A stretch of 64,000 nucleotides of DNA from assembly GCF_003576645.1 (NCBI RefSeq), contig NC_044919.1, forward strand, positions 12,834,759 through 12,898,758. Direction: 5' to 3'. Below are positions 37,097 through 48,476 of this stretch, in pieces. The position numbers and the translations under genes were made by a program. The first letter of the stretch is position 1. Each line of letters starts with the position of its first letter. The notes under the pieces were generated by a model. The model searched no databases. It was given only the letters and a program-made list of their open reading frames with translations, and was not told where the DNA came from. Origin of the DNA: Ipomoea triloba (lineage: Eukaryota > Streptophyta > Magnoliopsida > Solanales > Convolvulaceae).

Positions 37097-37354
37097 TTTA
37101 GACCGCCGGAAGGATTTGAGCGGAGTTATTCCTTCTTTTTTTTTTTCTTTTTTTTTTAAAAAAAATTTTAAAAAAAAAAACTTTTTCTTATATAGAATAT
37201 GAAAAGAAAATTGAAAAAAAATCAAATAAGCCACTATACAATGAAAAAACGAAGAAGGCTATAGGTTAAACAAGAATTAATTCATTGAACAAGTAAAAAT
37301 TTTGTAATTATACAAAATAGCTTGTTGTTCCGTTTAATAATCAATTGTTTTGAG

Positions 37355-37456
37355 TACTACTGACTCTGTTACAATGTAGTATCTATTCATAACTACTTTC
37401 TTAATCTACGAAGCACAAACTCCACTAAGGCTCGAACCCACTGACTCTGCCTCAGT
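37355..37456 (-). mobile_element. SINE fragment
   Basis: Contains the SINE 3' half in reverse orientation ('gttacaatgtagtatctattcataacta', 'ggctcgaacccac'), as at 39190-39275 and, inverted, at 46670-46779. Confidence 0.55.
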
Positions 37457-37458
37457 AT

Positions 37459-39160
37459 TGTGACACCCCCAACTTTTTCACGGGGCATAATTTAAATATA
37501 AAAGCTATAAATCTCATAAACTAACCATAAAACATAGCGGAAGCATTTAAAACTTAATGGGTGTCATGCCACATCTAGGTTAAACCAATCCTAGATGCAC
37601 AGGCTAAAATTCATAAACATCCATCCAAATCATAAAGACAAAAGAAATAGTCAATACATAATCCATCATTAAGGCTCACAGGCCCAAATGTCTAAAACAA
37701 CCACTAGTCTAAGCATAGCAAATAAAAGGACTATCTCTATCGCGTTCTCGGCTCAGACTACTCCATACCTGGAAAACAGTTTAGGAAAACCATTAGCAAA
37801 AGAATGCTAAGCAACTAACCACTCACACTCGTGAAAAAAATACATAATATAATAAGGTTTGTAAATAGGTTTACCCACACGTATAGAATATACACATCAA
37901 CAAACTGTTCTTTATTTAAATCAGAAGACTCAACAACAATAAGCTGAATAAGTCACAAACCAAGACTCTTCCAATGAAACCAGCATCCAATACAAGTGCA
38001 TAAGACAACAAGTCTATAAACAAGATACCAACTGAATCATAACTCCAACGGAATAATCACAAAGGAACAACGAGATATCATTCGAGATACAACTCAACCA
38101 AGTAACTACAAAGGAACCCAATCAATCCACAATACCAAGAAGTAATTCCCAATTCCAACCTCCAATCACCATACCATCCCTCATACCAACCACAAATCCC
38201 AAAGTTAGTACACAGAGGCAAAAGCCCAACCACAGAGGCAAATGCCGCCCATTTCCATAGAGGCGAAAGCCCAAATCACAGAGGCAAATATGCCCAAACA
38301 CAAAAGTAAATGATGCCCATTTTCATAGAGGCACAAGCCCAAATCATAGAGGCAAAAGCCCAGATTAGTTCCACAGAGGCACAAGCCTACAGTTAGTTCC
38401 ACAAAGGCACAAGCCCACAGTTAGTTCCACAACAAGCCAAGAGATACTCAAAAGACTCAAAGATCCCCACATACCAAACTCAAATTCATTCTCCCCAAAA
38501 CCATTCCATCAATAGTTCTAACTCATGAAATGAACACAAGATATGCTCATACAATAGCCAAGGAATAAACCAACAATACTAACTCCATGAATCAAGATAA
38601 TGAAGCAAAAGACATGAATAAATACTCAATAACCAAGGTGGAATACTCAACAACATATTCAAGACATGTTCCAGAATCAGGGATGAATCAATAAGACAAT
38701 AGATCAATAAAATAGCTACTGGAAACAGAGCCCAGAATGAACCAACGGAACAGACCGGCAGAATGCCCTACACCGCCCCACCTGCCCGCCTTCTCTAACG
38801 GAACAGTACAACGGAACGCCATGCTCTGCCACACTACCCGCATGAAGGGAACGGAACCCCCTCACGGTACGCCAGACACCGCTCCTCTCTACCGCCATAC
38901 ACATGCGGAACCCTTGGGCGGGACACATTATACCGCCCAAGTGCATTCCCCACACACCACTTCCCAGACATATCAAAATACACGATACTCATTTCTCATC
39001 ATGCTTTCACAGTCTTTTATAAGTTCTCATTATATTTTTTTGGGGATCTTTCTTGGGAAAAAGATGTTCAAGAAGGAGGTGGTGGCTTGTGAGGTGGTGG
39101 GAGATTGCTTGGTTTGAGTAGAGCTTCAACAGGTAACCATCCATGTCTCACTAAACATAT
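37459..39160 (-). mobile_element. Probable solo LTR or LTR-like non-coding repeat (gypsy type)
   Basis: Starts TGTGACACCCCCAAC, a start common in plant gypsy-type LTRs. It continues about 1.7 kb without coding capacity, through a tandem-repeat region (38211-38440) and a GC-rich patch (38740-38960). It lies between two SINE pieces that look like parts of one family, which could mean insertion into a SINE. The right boundary and target duplication were not found. Confidence 0.35.
38211..38440. repeat. Degenerate tandem repeat array
   Basis: Irregular units of about 20-45 bp built on 'cacagaggcacaagccca', roughly ten copies with substitutions and length changes. The open frames here are products of the repeat. 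Confidence 0.8.
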
Positions 39161-39189
39161 TTTCACTCATGATCTGGGGTTATAGCTTT

Positions 39190-39515
39190 GTTTTGAGCAT
39201 CTATTCATAACTACTTTCTCAACCTACTGAAACACAAACTCCACTAAGGCTCGAACCCACTGACTCTGCCTCCGTGCCTCCACTAAGGCTCTGTTCATAA
39301 CTAAACTCCACTGAGACTCGAACCCACTGACTCTAAAGCACAAAGAGTCAACAGTTGCCTCCACTGAGGCTCTGTTCATAACTACTTTCTCAACCTACTG
39401 AAGCACAAAGAGTCAATAGTTGTCTCCACTGAGGGTCGAACCCACTCCCATCATCCATGTGGGAGTGTAAACCGGGACACCGGGTGCCACTAGACCACAA
39501 GGTCTTTGGCAATCG
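39190..39515 (-). mobile_element. Cluster of tRNA-derived SINE copies
   Basis: Two or three rearranged pieces of one SINE in reverse orientation. The last (about 39360-39515) is the most complete, with the box B-like 'gggtcgaaccc' and the head 'aaagaccttgtggtctagtgg' in reverse complement. Between them are repeated 'ctccactgaggctctgttcataacta' segments. Confidence 0.6.
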
Positions 39516-39549
39516 ATTGATAAGCACTCAATTGCACTTATTTTTACTT

Positions 39550-40070
39550 GAGTTAATTCCAGCAATGGTCCTCCGACTATGTTGATTTTCCAAAATTAGT
39601 CCTCGACTTTTAATTTGGACAATTTAGGTCCCTTGACTTTTAAATTCTTTCCAATATTGGTCCTTTCGTCAAATTTTGGTTAAGTTGAGGTCAAATGAAG
39701 GGGTAAAATTGTCCGTTCACATGTTTAGTGTATTATTACTAGTATTTATCTTGTCCTATACGCTGTATATATGAATATAATCTCAGTCAAAGTCTCAATC
39801 GAAGCCATATAATCTCTGTCGAAAGCTCTTCGACTGAGATTATATTCATATATATAGCGTATAGGACAGGAGAAATACGAGTAATAATACACTATACAGG
39901 TGAACAGACAATTTTACCCCTTCATTTGACCTCAATTCAACCAAAATTTGACGAAAGGACCAACATTGGAAAGAATTTGAAAGTCAAGGGACCTAAATTG
40001 TCCAAATTAAAAGTCGGGGACTAATTTTGAAAAATCAACATAGTCGGAGGACCATTGCTGGAATTAACTC
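39550..40070. mobile_element. Foldback MULE-like MITE, 521 bp
   Basis: Ends GAGTTAATTCCAGCAATGG and CCATTGCTGGAATTAACTC. The two halves are almost perfect reverse complements for about 240 bp each, with a small loop near 39805-39825. It is flanked by TTTTTACTT (39541-39549) and TTATTACTT (40071-40079), 9 bp with one mismatch. No coding capacity. Confidence 0.9.
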
Positions 40071-40615
40071 TTATTACTTTCATATTTATAGTATTTTTTG
40101 CTTGTCTTTTAATAAGTTTAGTGAAATTGTATTTAATTGGTTACCATTTAATTTTGAGGAGTTTTAATGGAAAAAAATGAAATTTTAGGATAATTGGGGC
40201 ACGCTATTAGTATTTTAGCCTCATCATTCTCATATAAAATCGAATTAGAGTGATTCAAGATTATGAAAAGGTACGACATCTTTTATGACTTTCATGTTTT
40301 TTTTTTTTTTTTTAGAAAAATGACATTCATGTTTTGAGATTTAAAGACTCGAAAGAGGTCAAGATAAAAATGGCAACATAAATCAACACAGTTTTAATTT
40401 GTGACATGACCATGTTCATTATAGTGATGCTAACTTTTGCGAGCGAGTTTTTAAAATTGTAATTAAAAGGGAAATAAACACCTCGATACATAGTCATATC
40501 AATGGGGTGGTGTTGATCTTGTGTGCAAGTTTTCGAAAATGTAACAAAAATGGGAGACACCCTTGGACATGCCTCTCCCATCCCTATTAAGCTAATAGAT
40601 ATTCATTTGTACATG
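40071..40615. other. Intergenic, nothing recognised
   Basis: AT-rich, with a poly(T) run at 40299-40313. The minus-strand frame at 40327-40581 has no known motif. Confidence 0.4.
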
Positions 40616-41305
40616 AAGGAAAGAAAGTAACTCTTGTACCTTTGACTCCTAGTCAAATTCATGATGATGAGAAAAAAACAAAAGAAAAAGAAGAAAAAAA
40701 AATCAAACATATTATGCAAAAGAAAAGAAATTGAGAGAGTTATTGATGCCAGACAGTCTATATTTCTTATGCTTTGCAAAGGGTCTGTGCCTGAAATAGA
40801 TAACCTTGAGCATTTGCCCGAGGCTATTTCTTCTTTGATGCAGGTTTTTGATGATGTATTTCCAAAAGAGATTCCAAGTGGGTTACCTCCTATGAGAGGA
40901 ATAGAGCACCAAATAGACTTAATACCTGGGGTTCCTATTCCAAATAGACTTGCTTACAGATGCAACCCCGAAGAAACTAAAGAAATTCAAAAACAGGTGG
41001 ATGAGTTGATGGAAAAATGACAAATAAGGGAGAGCTTAAGTCCTAGAGTTGTACCAGTATTGTTAGTGTCCAAAAAAGATGAGTCATGGAGGATGTGTGT
41101 GGACTGCCGAGCTAAAAACAAGATCTAAGGATGTAAAATTTTTGAGCTATTTTTGGAAAACTCTTTGGGGTGGAATTGATTCGTGGACGAATCTTTCTAG
41201 GGGGAGGAGATGTTGAGGACAACTATGAGGATGATAATAAAGAAAATAGTCATTTGATCTTGGAGGGTCCAATGACGAGAGCAAGGGCGAAGATATATAT
41301 TTGAT
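40616..41305 (+). pseudogene. Ty3/gypsy pol relic with large internal deletion
   Basis: From about 40616 to 41125 the frame shows the start of a gypsy reverse transcriptase: FDDVFPKEIPSGLPPMRGIEHQ, then [26 protein letters not shown] and [13 protein letters not shown] stop lies at 41018. The catalytic YxDD, RNase H and integrase are absent. The sequence passes directly into what looks like the 3' end of the same polyprotein (GPMTRARAK at about 41270-41295). The element therefore lost most of pol and is dead. No LTRs were found next to it. Confidence 0.8.
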
Positions 41306-43000
41306 TAAACTGTGAGTGGCCTTATTAAAGGAGTAAGTGAAGCTAATAAAAAAATATGAAGATGGGGTTGAGTTGAAGGTGGTGAATCTAATTCAAGGCA
41401 CAATTTGAAGAATAAAATCGGGTGGAGGTTCATACCTTATAAATCAAACACTATGAGTATTTTTTTTCTCGGGCTAAAGTGTCATCCCACACCATGAACC
41501 ATAAGCGATTTTTCATGACGCACCATGTCCTTTCATAAGTGATTATTCGATCCACAAACCATTAAATTTTTTTCGCCTAGAACTTTTTGTAGATTTCCAT
41601 CAAGTTACTGGTTATAATATGCTGATGTGGATGTATTTTTTTATTGACTTGTTAAAATAAGTATTAAAAGATAACATGGCAGCCATTTTAGCTTGACTTT
41701 TCTCTCTGGTCAGAAATTACAGTATTACTTGCAGAGAACAGGAGAAACTTTCCCTTCTTCCCATTGTTGGACTTGGAAGTCTTGGTTTTAATTTCATTGA
41801 AAATTTGAATAGGTTCCTTTAAATATATTTAAGGTGATTTTATAATTAAAGTGCTTAATTAGTTTTTATTTTGCGGTACAAATAATGGTAGAGTGATTTC
41901 TGATAAGGATGGGAACAAGAAAGGGAAGAAAGTTTTGGAAATGGTGAAAGGAGAAGAAGGAAACAACAATATTAAAAAGAGTACTGGGGATGTTCTTTAT
42001 CCATATCCATTTGGGTTGGCTACATATAGATTGGATGATGAGATTTGGATAAATGGAAATACATTTGATGACTATGAGAGAATCATTGACCTCTACAATG
42101 CCGCAGAGTGTTGGTTGAAGCGACTCAACTTTTGGCATCATGACTTTAACTTCTTTACTTCACAATTCAGCCTCCAAAACTCTCCATATAATTTCCCATC
42201 ATGCTTATTATCTTTGAATTGGTTTGAAGCCATATATGTTAGTTGAAGCTAATTAAGCAACTCAATAAATGTTGTAAGCTATGTGTTATGATGCTTTTAA
42301 AATCTTATTGACTATATTCTCAAAAAAAAAAAAAATCTTATTGACTATATATCTTGGTAAATGTATGTTCTCTTTTAGGATTGTTGTAATGAATTCTTTT
42401 GTTACCTCAAAGTCTCAAACAGTGCTTGTTCCTTGTGCTAATTTGTGAGAGTAAGAGTATGTTTTATATCCCATCAAATGAGAGTTTATGTGTCCATAAA
42501 TTATTGAGTCTGTATTTTTCATTTTTTTTCTTTATAGGTTCTCACCTGCCGTCCCAACAGGTGATGTGGGATTGTATAATTGCCCGCCCCTTGAGAAGGA
42601 CTTCGAACCTTATCAAGCACTAGGTAGTTACTCCGGACTCTTTTCGGTACCTTTGAACCTTATCAAGCACCCAGTATCAAATGATACGACACTGATCAAA
42701 TCAAGACTTAACCCCACCACACAAGCTAGCTAATGAGTGAAGCTGAGGTTTGGCTCCAATTTAACTATCACTTTACAATCTCTTGTAGAACCGATATGGG
42801 ATCGTATCATTTTCCTACATTTGTAGTAAACACTTAAGAATGCTTTAGTGAAAATTTTTCAATTACAAAATTTAAAACAAAATTCTCTGCAAAACAACTT
42901 GTGAATTTTGAATCATCTTGTTTATTGTAATTCTCTTGCTTTATATTATTAGTACAAAATAAATCATGCATGCCTTAATAATTAATTATTAATATTATTG
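41306..43000. other. Intergenic repeat-like DNA
   Basis: 41460-41640 resembles one end of a MITE ('gtcatcccacaccatgaacc'). A 117-codon frame at 41893-42246 has no recognised family. 42540-42830 contains the direct repeat 'ccttatcaagcac' twice. No convincing gene. Confidence 0.4.
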
Positions 43001-43371
43001 CTTAATAATTATTTATTGTAATTCTCTACACCTTTTTCAGTGTAATATTATTGACACAAAATAAATTATATTTACTTTAATATATAATTTTTTTTAATTA
43101 GATTTCTTAATATTTATTAATGGTAATTATTTTAGTAATTTTTTACTTTTTTCTTGTAATTATTATGGTAATTTTACGATAATATATTTCAAAATTGTGG
43201 CAATTTCATTAATTATTATGCTAATTTATGGTAATATATTTTAATATTAGAAGAGAAAAAATATTAATTGACATAGTTAATGAAATTATCATGGTAATTG
43301 CCACAATAATTGATAATTATAATTAATATAACTAACTTCATTGAGAAATATAATATTTCTTCAGAATAGTT
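43001..43371. repeat. Helitron-family segment, inverse copy of about 59390-59700
   Basis: Reads in reverse complement like 59390-59700 ('caattaccat...aatttcattaa', 'ctcttc.aatattaaaatatattaccataaat'). 44797-44960 continues the same match (to about 59150-59330), so the intervening 43372-44796 was inserted. Confidence 0.55.
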
Positions 43372-44796
43372 TAAAAGAAACCTGACCTCGTAATAGCAGA
43401 AGCGGAAATAGTGTTGATCTCTAGTTACAGTTGATGTGATGCCTTTTGAACGGTAGACCGTTAGCCATATTTGTCTCATACTTGACTCAGAACCCTAGAT
43501 GGTGTACTGGTGTCTACTGAGCAGTATGAGTACCGTGAACTGTATGTGCTACATAATGCATGATTGTCCTGTATCCCATCAATATAGGTTTATATAGGCA
43601 CAGAGTCTGATTGAATAACAAGTAGTAGTTATTTAGTCTATACCTGCCAATTCGTGTATACGGGTTCGCTAACGGGTCAACACGATAACGACACGAACAC
43701 GATAAGACTAAACACAGACACGATTTTTTAACACGAACATGAACAGGAACACGATTTGTTAACGGGTTAAGCGGGTTGACACGATAGACACGTTTTGCTA
43801 ACAGGTTTCGGTTCGTGTCGACACGATATGACACGAAACCCGTTTAAACCCGCTAAACTTATTAATATATTTAAAAAACTAAAATTTAAAGTTAAATCAT
43901 ATAAAAAAAGAAATATAACCTACAATTCAATCCATCAAAGAAACTAAAAAAATATTCAATTTATAACATTCATACAATGATAAAATAACATCCAAAACTC
44001 ATAATTAAAGAAGTTCATACTAGTTTTTAGAATAAAATTGAAAATAATAAAAATTCAAATTTCAGATTGTTGAACATCAATAATTGGTGTAGGATCTTGG
44101 CCTAATCTAACAAATTCATCCTTAGTTCTTAGTGTGTTGTAAACAGGTTTGTGTTAACGGGTTCGTGTAAACGGGTTAACATGATAATGTTAACGGGTTA
44201 AACGGGTTCTTAATAGGTTTAATGGGTTGACCCGTTAAGACACGAAACATAACGCGTTCTTAACGTGTCAACCCGTTAACGACCGGGGACATGTTAAGCC
44301 TAAATACTAACCCGTTATTTTCGTGTCCGGTTTCGTGTCGTGTTAACGGGTCGTGCCCATAATTGCCAGGTCTAATTTAGTCCAACCAAACCACTTAATA
44401 AGCCTAGTCAACTTGTACCACTTAATTAAGGCCCTAATATATAATATATAATATATATTATTAGGGAAAATCTTACATTCTCCCACTTGCATTATGGTCA
44501 CATGCATTTTAATTCTCCAACTTAGGCCCCTCATGAACAAACCTAATGTTTATTCTCAGTAACTTTAGGGATGTTTCTCAAAATATGTTATGTGCATAAC
44601 TGAAGAGAAGAAACCATCCAAAATATTTGTACAAAAGAGTACACTGCATGATCTCTAAAATCCTTAAAAGCATGCCTTAAGTAGAGATATCTTAATGTTA
44701 GCATACTGCTAACTATATTCCATGACTTCTTAACTTAAACACTACCTCTAACGGCTAAGAGCTCAGAGTTGACACGTATGTCACTCCCACTCATTA
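43372..44796 (-). mobile_element. Truncated Copia fragment (LTR plus 3' untranslated part)
   Basis: On the minus strand, 44470-44796 ends in a purine tract CAAGTGGGAGAA followed by TGTAAGATTTTCCC. This junction has the same layout as the polypurine tract and LTR start of the intact Copia element (49286-49297). The LTR-like part (44485 down to about 43372) has a TATATAAACC motif near 43597 and is split by the hAT element 43640-44374. There is no pol and no second LTR. Confidence 0.5.
43640..44374. mobile_element. hAT element with exact target duplication, 735 bp
   Basis: Exact 8-bp target duplication ATTTAGTC (43632-43639 and 44375-44382). Ends TATACCTGCCAATTCGTG and, in reverse complement, TAGACCTGGCAATTATGG. 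The subterminal regions are long runs of 'acacgaa', 'cgggtt' and 'aacgggt' motifs. No transposase. Confidence 0.9.
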
Positions 44797-44971
44797 AAAT
44801 ATGAAATATAATTAAGGAAATGAAATTATAAAATTAACAAAATATGTGTTCATAAATATTTAAGAATTTTTTTAAATACCTACATATGCACTACATTAAT
44901 AATACAAAATTTAAATGCTAATTTTTTAATTTCTAAATGCAAATTTTAAATTAGAAATCTATCAATATAAA

Positions 44972-46297
44972 TCTATACTATATATAAAAGTAAAATCCTC
45001 CTATTTCATTATCCCGCCCAAACTTTTGTAATCAATTAATTAAATATTTTATTAGTCAAATAATTAATAAAGCTTATTTGGTAAGAAAATGTAAAATGGA
45101 AATTAACTAATATCGGGTAATATTGTTTCTATATTCACGTATCAATATTATTAATAAAAGTAAAATCTTCCCCTTCAACTTTCCCGCACAAACTAATATT
45201 ATTAATTAATTGGTAAAAAAATTAATAAAGTTTAATTGGTTACAAAATTGTATTTTCCCAAATTTTGAGAATAATTAAACCATTATAATTGTGAGAATAA
45301 TGGAAACAAATTCTGCGTAATTTTATAAAAAAAAATTATTATTATTTACACCAATAATAATAATTCGAATACTTATCTATACTTCTATATCTATACTACT
45401 ATATTGTAAAAAAAAAAATATTTATACTACTATTAATAAAAATAAAATCATTGTTTGTGAAATTTCCGCCCAAACAATAGCAAAGATAAAATAAAAAAGA
45501 AAAAACTGATATTACTAATTGATTGAAAATATAAAAAGATACTAATCCATACTTCTATACTATATATAAAAAAGTAAAAATTAATTACACTTTCCTTTGG
45601 AAAACTTTAAATTATTTAAATTATTAAAAAAATTAATTAAACATGGGTTGCTACATTTTTTATAATAATTAAAATAAATTCATTCAAATATGGAGGAGAA
45701 GAAAAAAACTAAATGCGATATGGTGAAAATGAATATACTTAAGGTATAAAAGTATAATTGCATATATATTAGTGTAATTAACTAATAATAATTGCCTAAT
45801 AATTATTATGGTAATTAAGCTAAGCATTGGTCGTTGAATTATTTTTATAACAATTATAATTAAATTATTTCTCATTTTTTCCATATTTATTTTAGTAATA
45901 ATATAATTACATAAGTCATATTACATATCGATCTTTTAAAGATAATTGTAGAAAAATAAGTCATATATTATTCAATTACTTGAGTAATACTTTTGCACTA
46001 ATCTTATAATCAAATAAATGTACACATTCAATATTATAATTTTTTATAATTTCATATTTATTTTTATTATCTAAATATACAATAAAAAATTTATCTGTGA
46101 ACCGCACGGGTAATTGGACAATTATTTACTCTAATTCAAGCCAGAAAAATATTAGAAAACATAATCGATCCAACCAATTTCATCAATTGCGCTATTTAAT
46201 ATTCGATGTTATAATTTTTATAATTATATATCGATCTAAATATTCTTAAAATATTATAACAAATCTATTGCGTGCAACGCACTGGCCAAAATACTAG
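44972..46297 (+). mobile_element. Non-autonomous Helitron, 1326 bp
   Basis: 5' end A|TCTATACTATATATAAAAG. The 3' end has the hairpin GCGTGCAACGCAC, then TGGCCAAAATACTAG, then T. An additional 5'-like motif at 45385 and 45550 and a 3'-like hairpin at 46097 suggest internal rearrangement. Its last 490 bp recur at 57433-57923. Confidence 0.75.
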
Positions 46298-47100
46298 TTG
46301 TATTAAAAGAATTAAAATTTTAATTAAATCAAATGAGAATTGAAAAAGTGTTCAAACCCTAAAAGTACCCTTATTGTCCAGCCAAATTGGATGGATTACA
46401 GTAATGATAAGAGAAAACTTTATTGTCGTGCACTAAAATAAAATAAATAAATAATTGAAGAAAAAAAATTCAAAATATTACTGTAACGGGCGTCGACCAC
46501 AAATAAAATGAATTTTTCGTTTCAATTAAATCGATGAATTCTTTGTATTTGATTGCAGTTTCAGTCTCCCAAAATAGACCTAAAATAAAAGTTCAAAATC
46601 TTCAACAATAACTAATTAAATAAACCAAGGACGTTGTAGTCCAGTGGCATCAAACCCTTCCCTTTATACGGGAGGTGGTGGGTTCGAGTGGAGGCAATAC
46701 TGACTCTTGTGCTTCAATAGGTTGAGAAAATAGTTATGAATAGATACTGCAGTCTAATAGAGTTAGTAGTATTCAAAAAAACTAATTAAATAATTAAAAC
46801 ATCCAAAATGGAGTAATTATTAAATTCAAATACACAAAATTGCGCATCCCCCCCCCCCCCAACACACACAACTATATATGTTTTGTTAACTGAAATTCAT
46901 TACTTTTAAACAACTATTTATTAACAATAGTATTGATCAATACTCACGTAGTTATGATAGTTGTGAAGTAATTACATTTATTTTTAAAAGTATTTACTAT
47001 TCATGCCGTCCCATTTTATCTGTCTTGTTTGACTAACGAACAAGGCTTTATAGAAATTATTTTAATTAAACTTTTCATCATATTAAGTTTATTATTAATA
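45810..47100. repeat. Segmental duplication, copy 1 left part
   Basis: The Helitron 3' end and following DNA up to about 47100 match 57433-58094 and 61158-61790 in the same orientation, with small indels. Marker strings include 'taagctaagcattggtcgttgaa', 'ggatggattacagtaa', 'actgtaacgggcg' and 'aaaacatcca'. Copy 1 additionally has the SINE at 46624-46779. Confidence 0.85.
46624..46779 (+). mobile_element. Complete tRNA-derived SINE, 156 bp
   Basis: Exact 14-bp target duplication AACTAATTAAATAA (46610-46623 and 46780-46793). Box A-like TGTAGTCCAGTGGCATC and box B-like GTGGGTTCGAGTGG give the pol III promoter layout, and an A-rich end lies just before the right duplication. The matching site in the second segmental copy (about 61470-61485) has no insertion. 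Confidence 0.9.
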
Positions 47101-47499
47101 TACAAAATTTATATATTTTAAAATTACATTAAAAATACTATTAAATACAAAAAAATAAATTAAAAATAATTAAAAATATTAAAGAAAATAAGCAAAAAGA
47201 ATGAGTTGATTTGAGTAATGAATCGTAAAAATAAAAGGAAAAATGTGATAGAGGCGGGCAGGGACGGAACCACTGTGGGGGCAGCTGTCCCCACTCACCT
47301 CATCCCCATCCCATATATAGCCTTTGTATGTATATATGTATATATAGCAAATGTTTTATATATAAATATATGAAAACAGATAATGTACTATTCAACAATT
47401 TATAGGCTTGCAAAGTTGGTAGGTGTACAATTTTGTCTAGAAAATGGCCAAGGTTCGAATCCTATGTGCCCAACCAAAGTGTCACGACAACATAAAATT

Positions 47500-48402
47500 T
47501 GCCTTATGAATTTAGAATCTTAAGTAGGGGGCTTAGCCCGCCCGCCTACCAATCAAAGAGGCTGAGAGTAAGCGTAAGCTCACCCGTAAGCTCTTCGAGC
47601 TTCCCTTCATTCGCTTCGCGGGAGCCGCACAGCACATAGCTGGAAGTCAGAGGGCCCATACTACCTGCCTAACCCTTCGCTCCGAGGGACCGTAGATCGG
47701 AAAGCGCCTTCTAAACCACCCCATTCATCCAAAAGAGAAGGGAAGGGGCCTATGTATTTGCATGACCCCTGCAGATTTAACCCTATCTACACCCGGAGCC
47801 ACTCCCCTAGCGGTCCTGCCACCACGCCGCAGAACGGGAGCTCGTGTGGAACCTTTTATTCTGGCGTAACAGCGGTAGAACGTAACAAAATATTACGGCC
47901 GCCTAACATAGGGGCCGGAGGGACGGTAAACTCGGCCAAAATATGACACCCGAAGGGCCCGGCACGCACAATCCTATCCTATCCGAGTCCGAGTTTACCC
48001 CTTGCACTTCGGACAGCCGTCCGTAGCATCATAAGGAGGACCCCCTTTCGAGGTTCAAAAAGAGTACGGTACATAGGAGGTTGGTCTTTCTCAACGTGGT
48101 GTATAGCACGAAAACCCTTTCGATACAAGCCACACCTAGGGTTGGTGTGGTCACATGAAAGAACCAAATGAATCCTTTCTTCTCTTCTTTATCTTTCCCC
48201 CTCGGGAAAGATAAAGAGGGTCTTATGGAGGGAGGTGGGAGGGGAAAGGCTTGGGCCTACCTATCCCGATAGGACCCCATAAAAGAACGGGAGCTGTTGA
48301 GAGGTTCCATATTGCCGAGACGAAGGGCAGCACTTCTGTACGTAATCGTAGTATGTCACGTTGTCTCGTCCCCGCTGCATCGAAGAGTACCTATGCACTA
48401 TG
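47500..48402. other. Mitochondrial-like DNA insert (probable NUMT)
   Basis: About 900 bp near 52% GC with the texture of plant mitochondrial DNA ('cttcgctccgagggacc', 'ggaaagcgccttctaaacc', 'ccctcgggaaagataaag'). It is unlike anything else in the window. A minus-strand frame (48167-47979) is open but no known gene was identified. The right boundary is lost in the gap. Identity rests on composition and general resemblance. Confidence 0.5.
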
Positions 48403-48476
48403 NNNNNNNNNNNNNNNNNNNNNNNNNNNNNNNNNNNNNNNNNNNNNNNNNNNNNNNNNNNNNNNNNNNNNNNNNN
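48403..48476. other. Assembly gap (74 N)
   Basis: A run of 74 undetermined bases followed by a poly(C) run of over 20, which probably caused the break. Frames spanning it are meaningless. Confidence 1.

Noticed and set aside
37097..37234. Longer N-terminus for the NTH1-like protein starting at 37234
   Set aside because: The extension is encoded by a poly(A)/poly(T) tract (Lys/Phe runs). The Met at 37096 begins a plausible targeting sequence and is preferred.
38205..39117. Frames over the tandem repeats and GC-rich patch as coding genes
   Set aside because: Their peptides simply mirror the nucleotide repeats, and both strands are open because of the repeat structure.
41893..42246. 117-codon frame as a host gene
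   Set aside because: No recognisable motif, no splice partners, no leader or promoter context, and it lies in repeat-rich DNA.
43514..43834. 106-codon frame as a gene
   Set aside because: Mostly translates the subterminal 'cgggtt/acacgaa' repeats of the hAT element at 43640-44374.
46630..46690. Functional tRNA gene
   Set aside because: Box A and box B are present but no cloverleaf or acceptor stem pairs. Exact flanking duplications show it is a SINE.
47979..48167. 62-codon minus-strand frame in the organelle-like insert as a nuclear gene
   Set aside because: It lies inside organelle-like DNA within a transposon, has no plant leader or promoter context, and no known protein was recognised.
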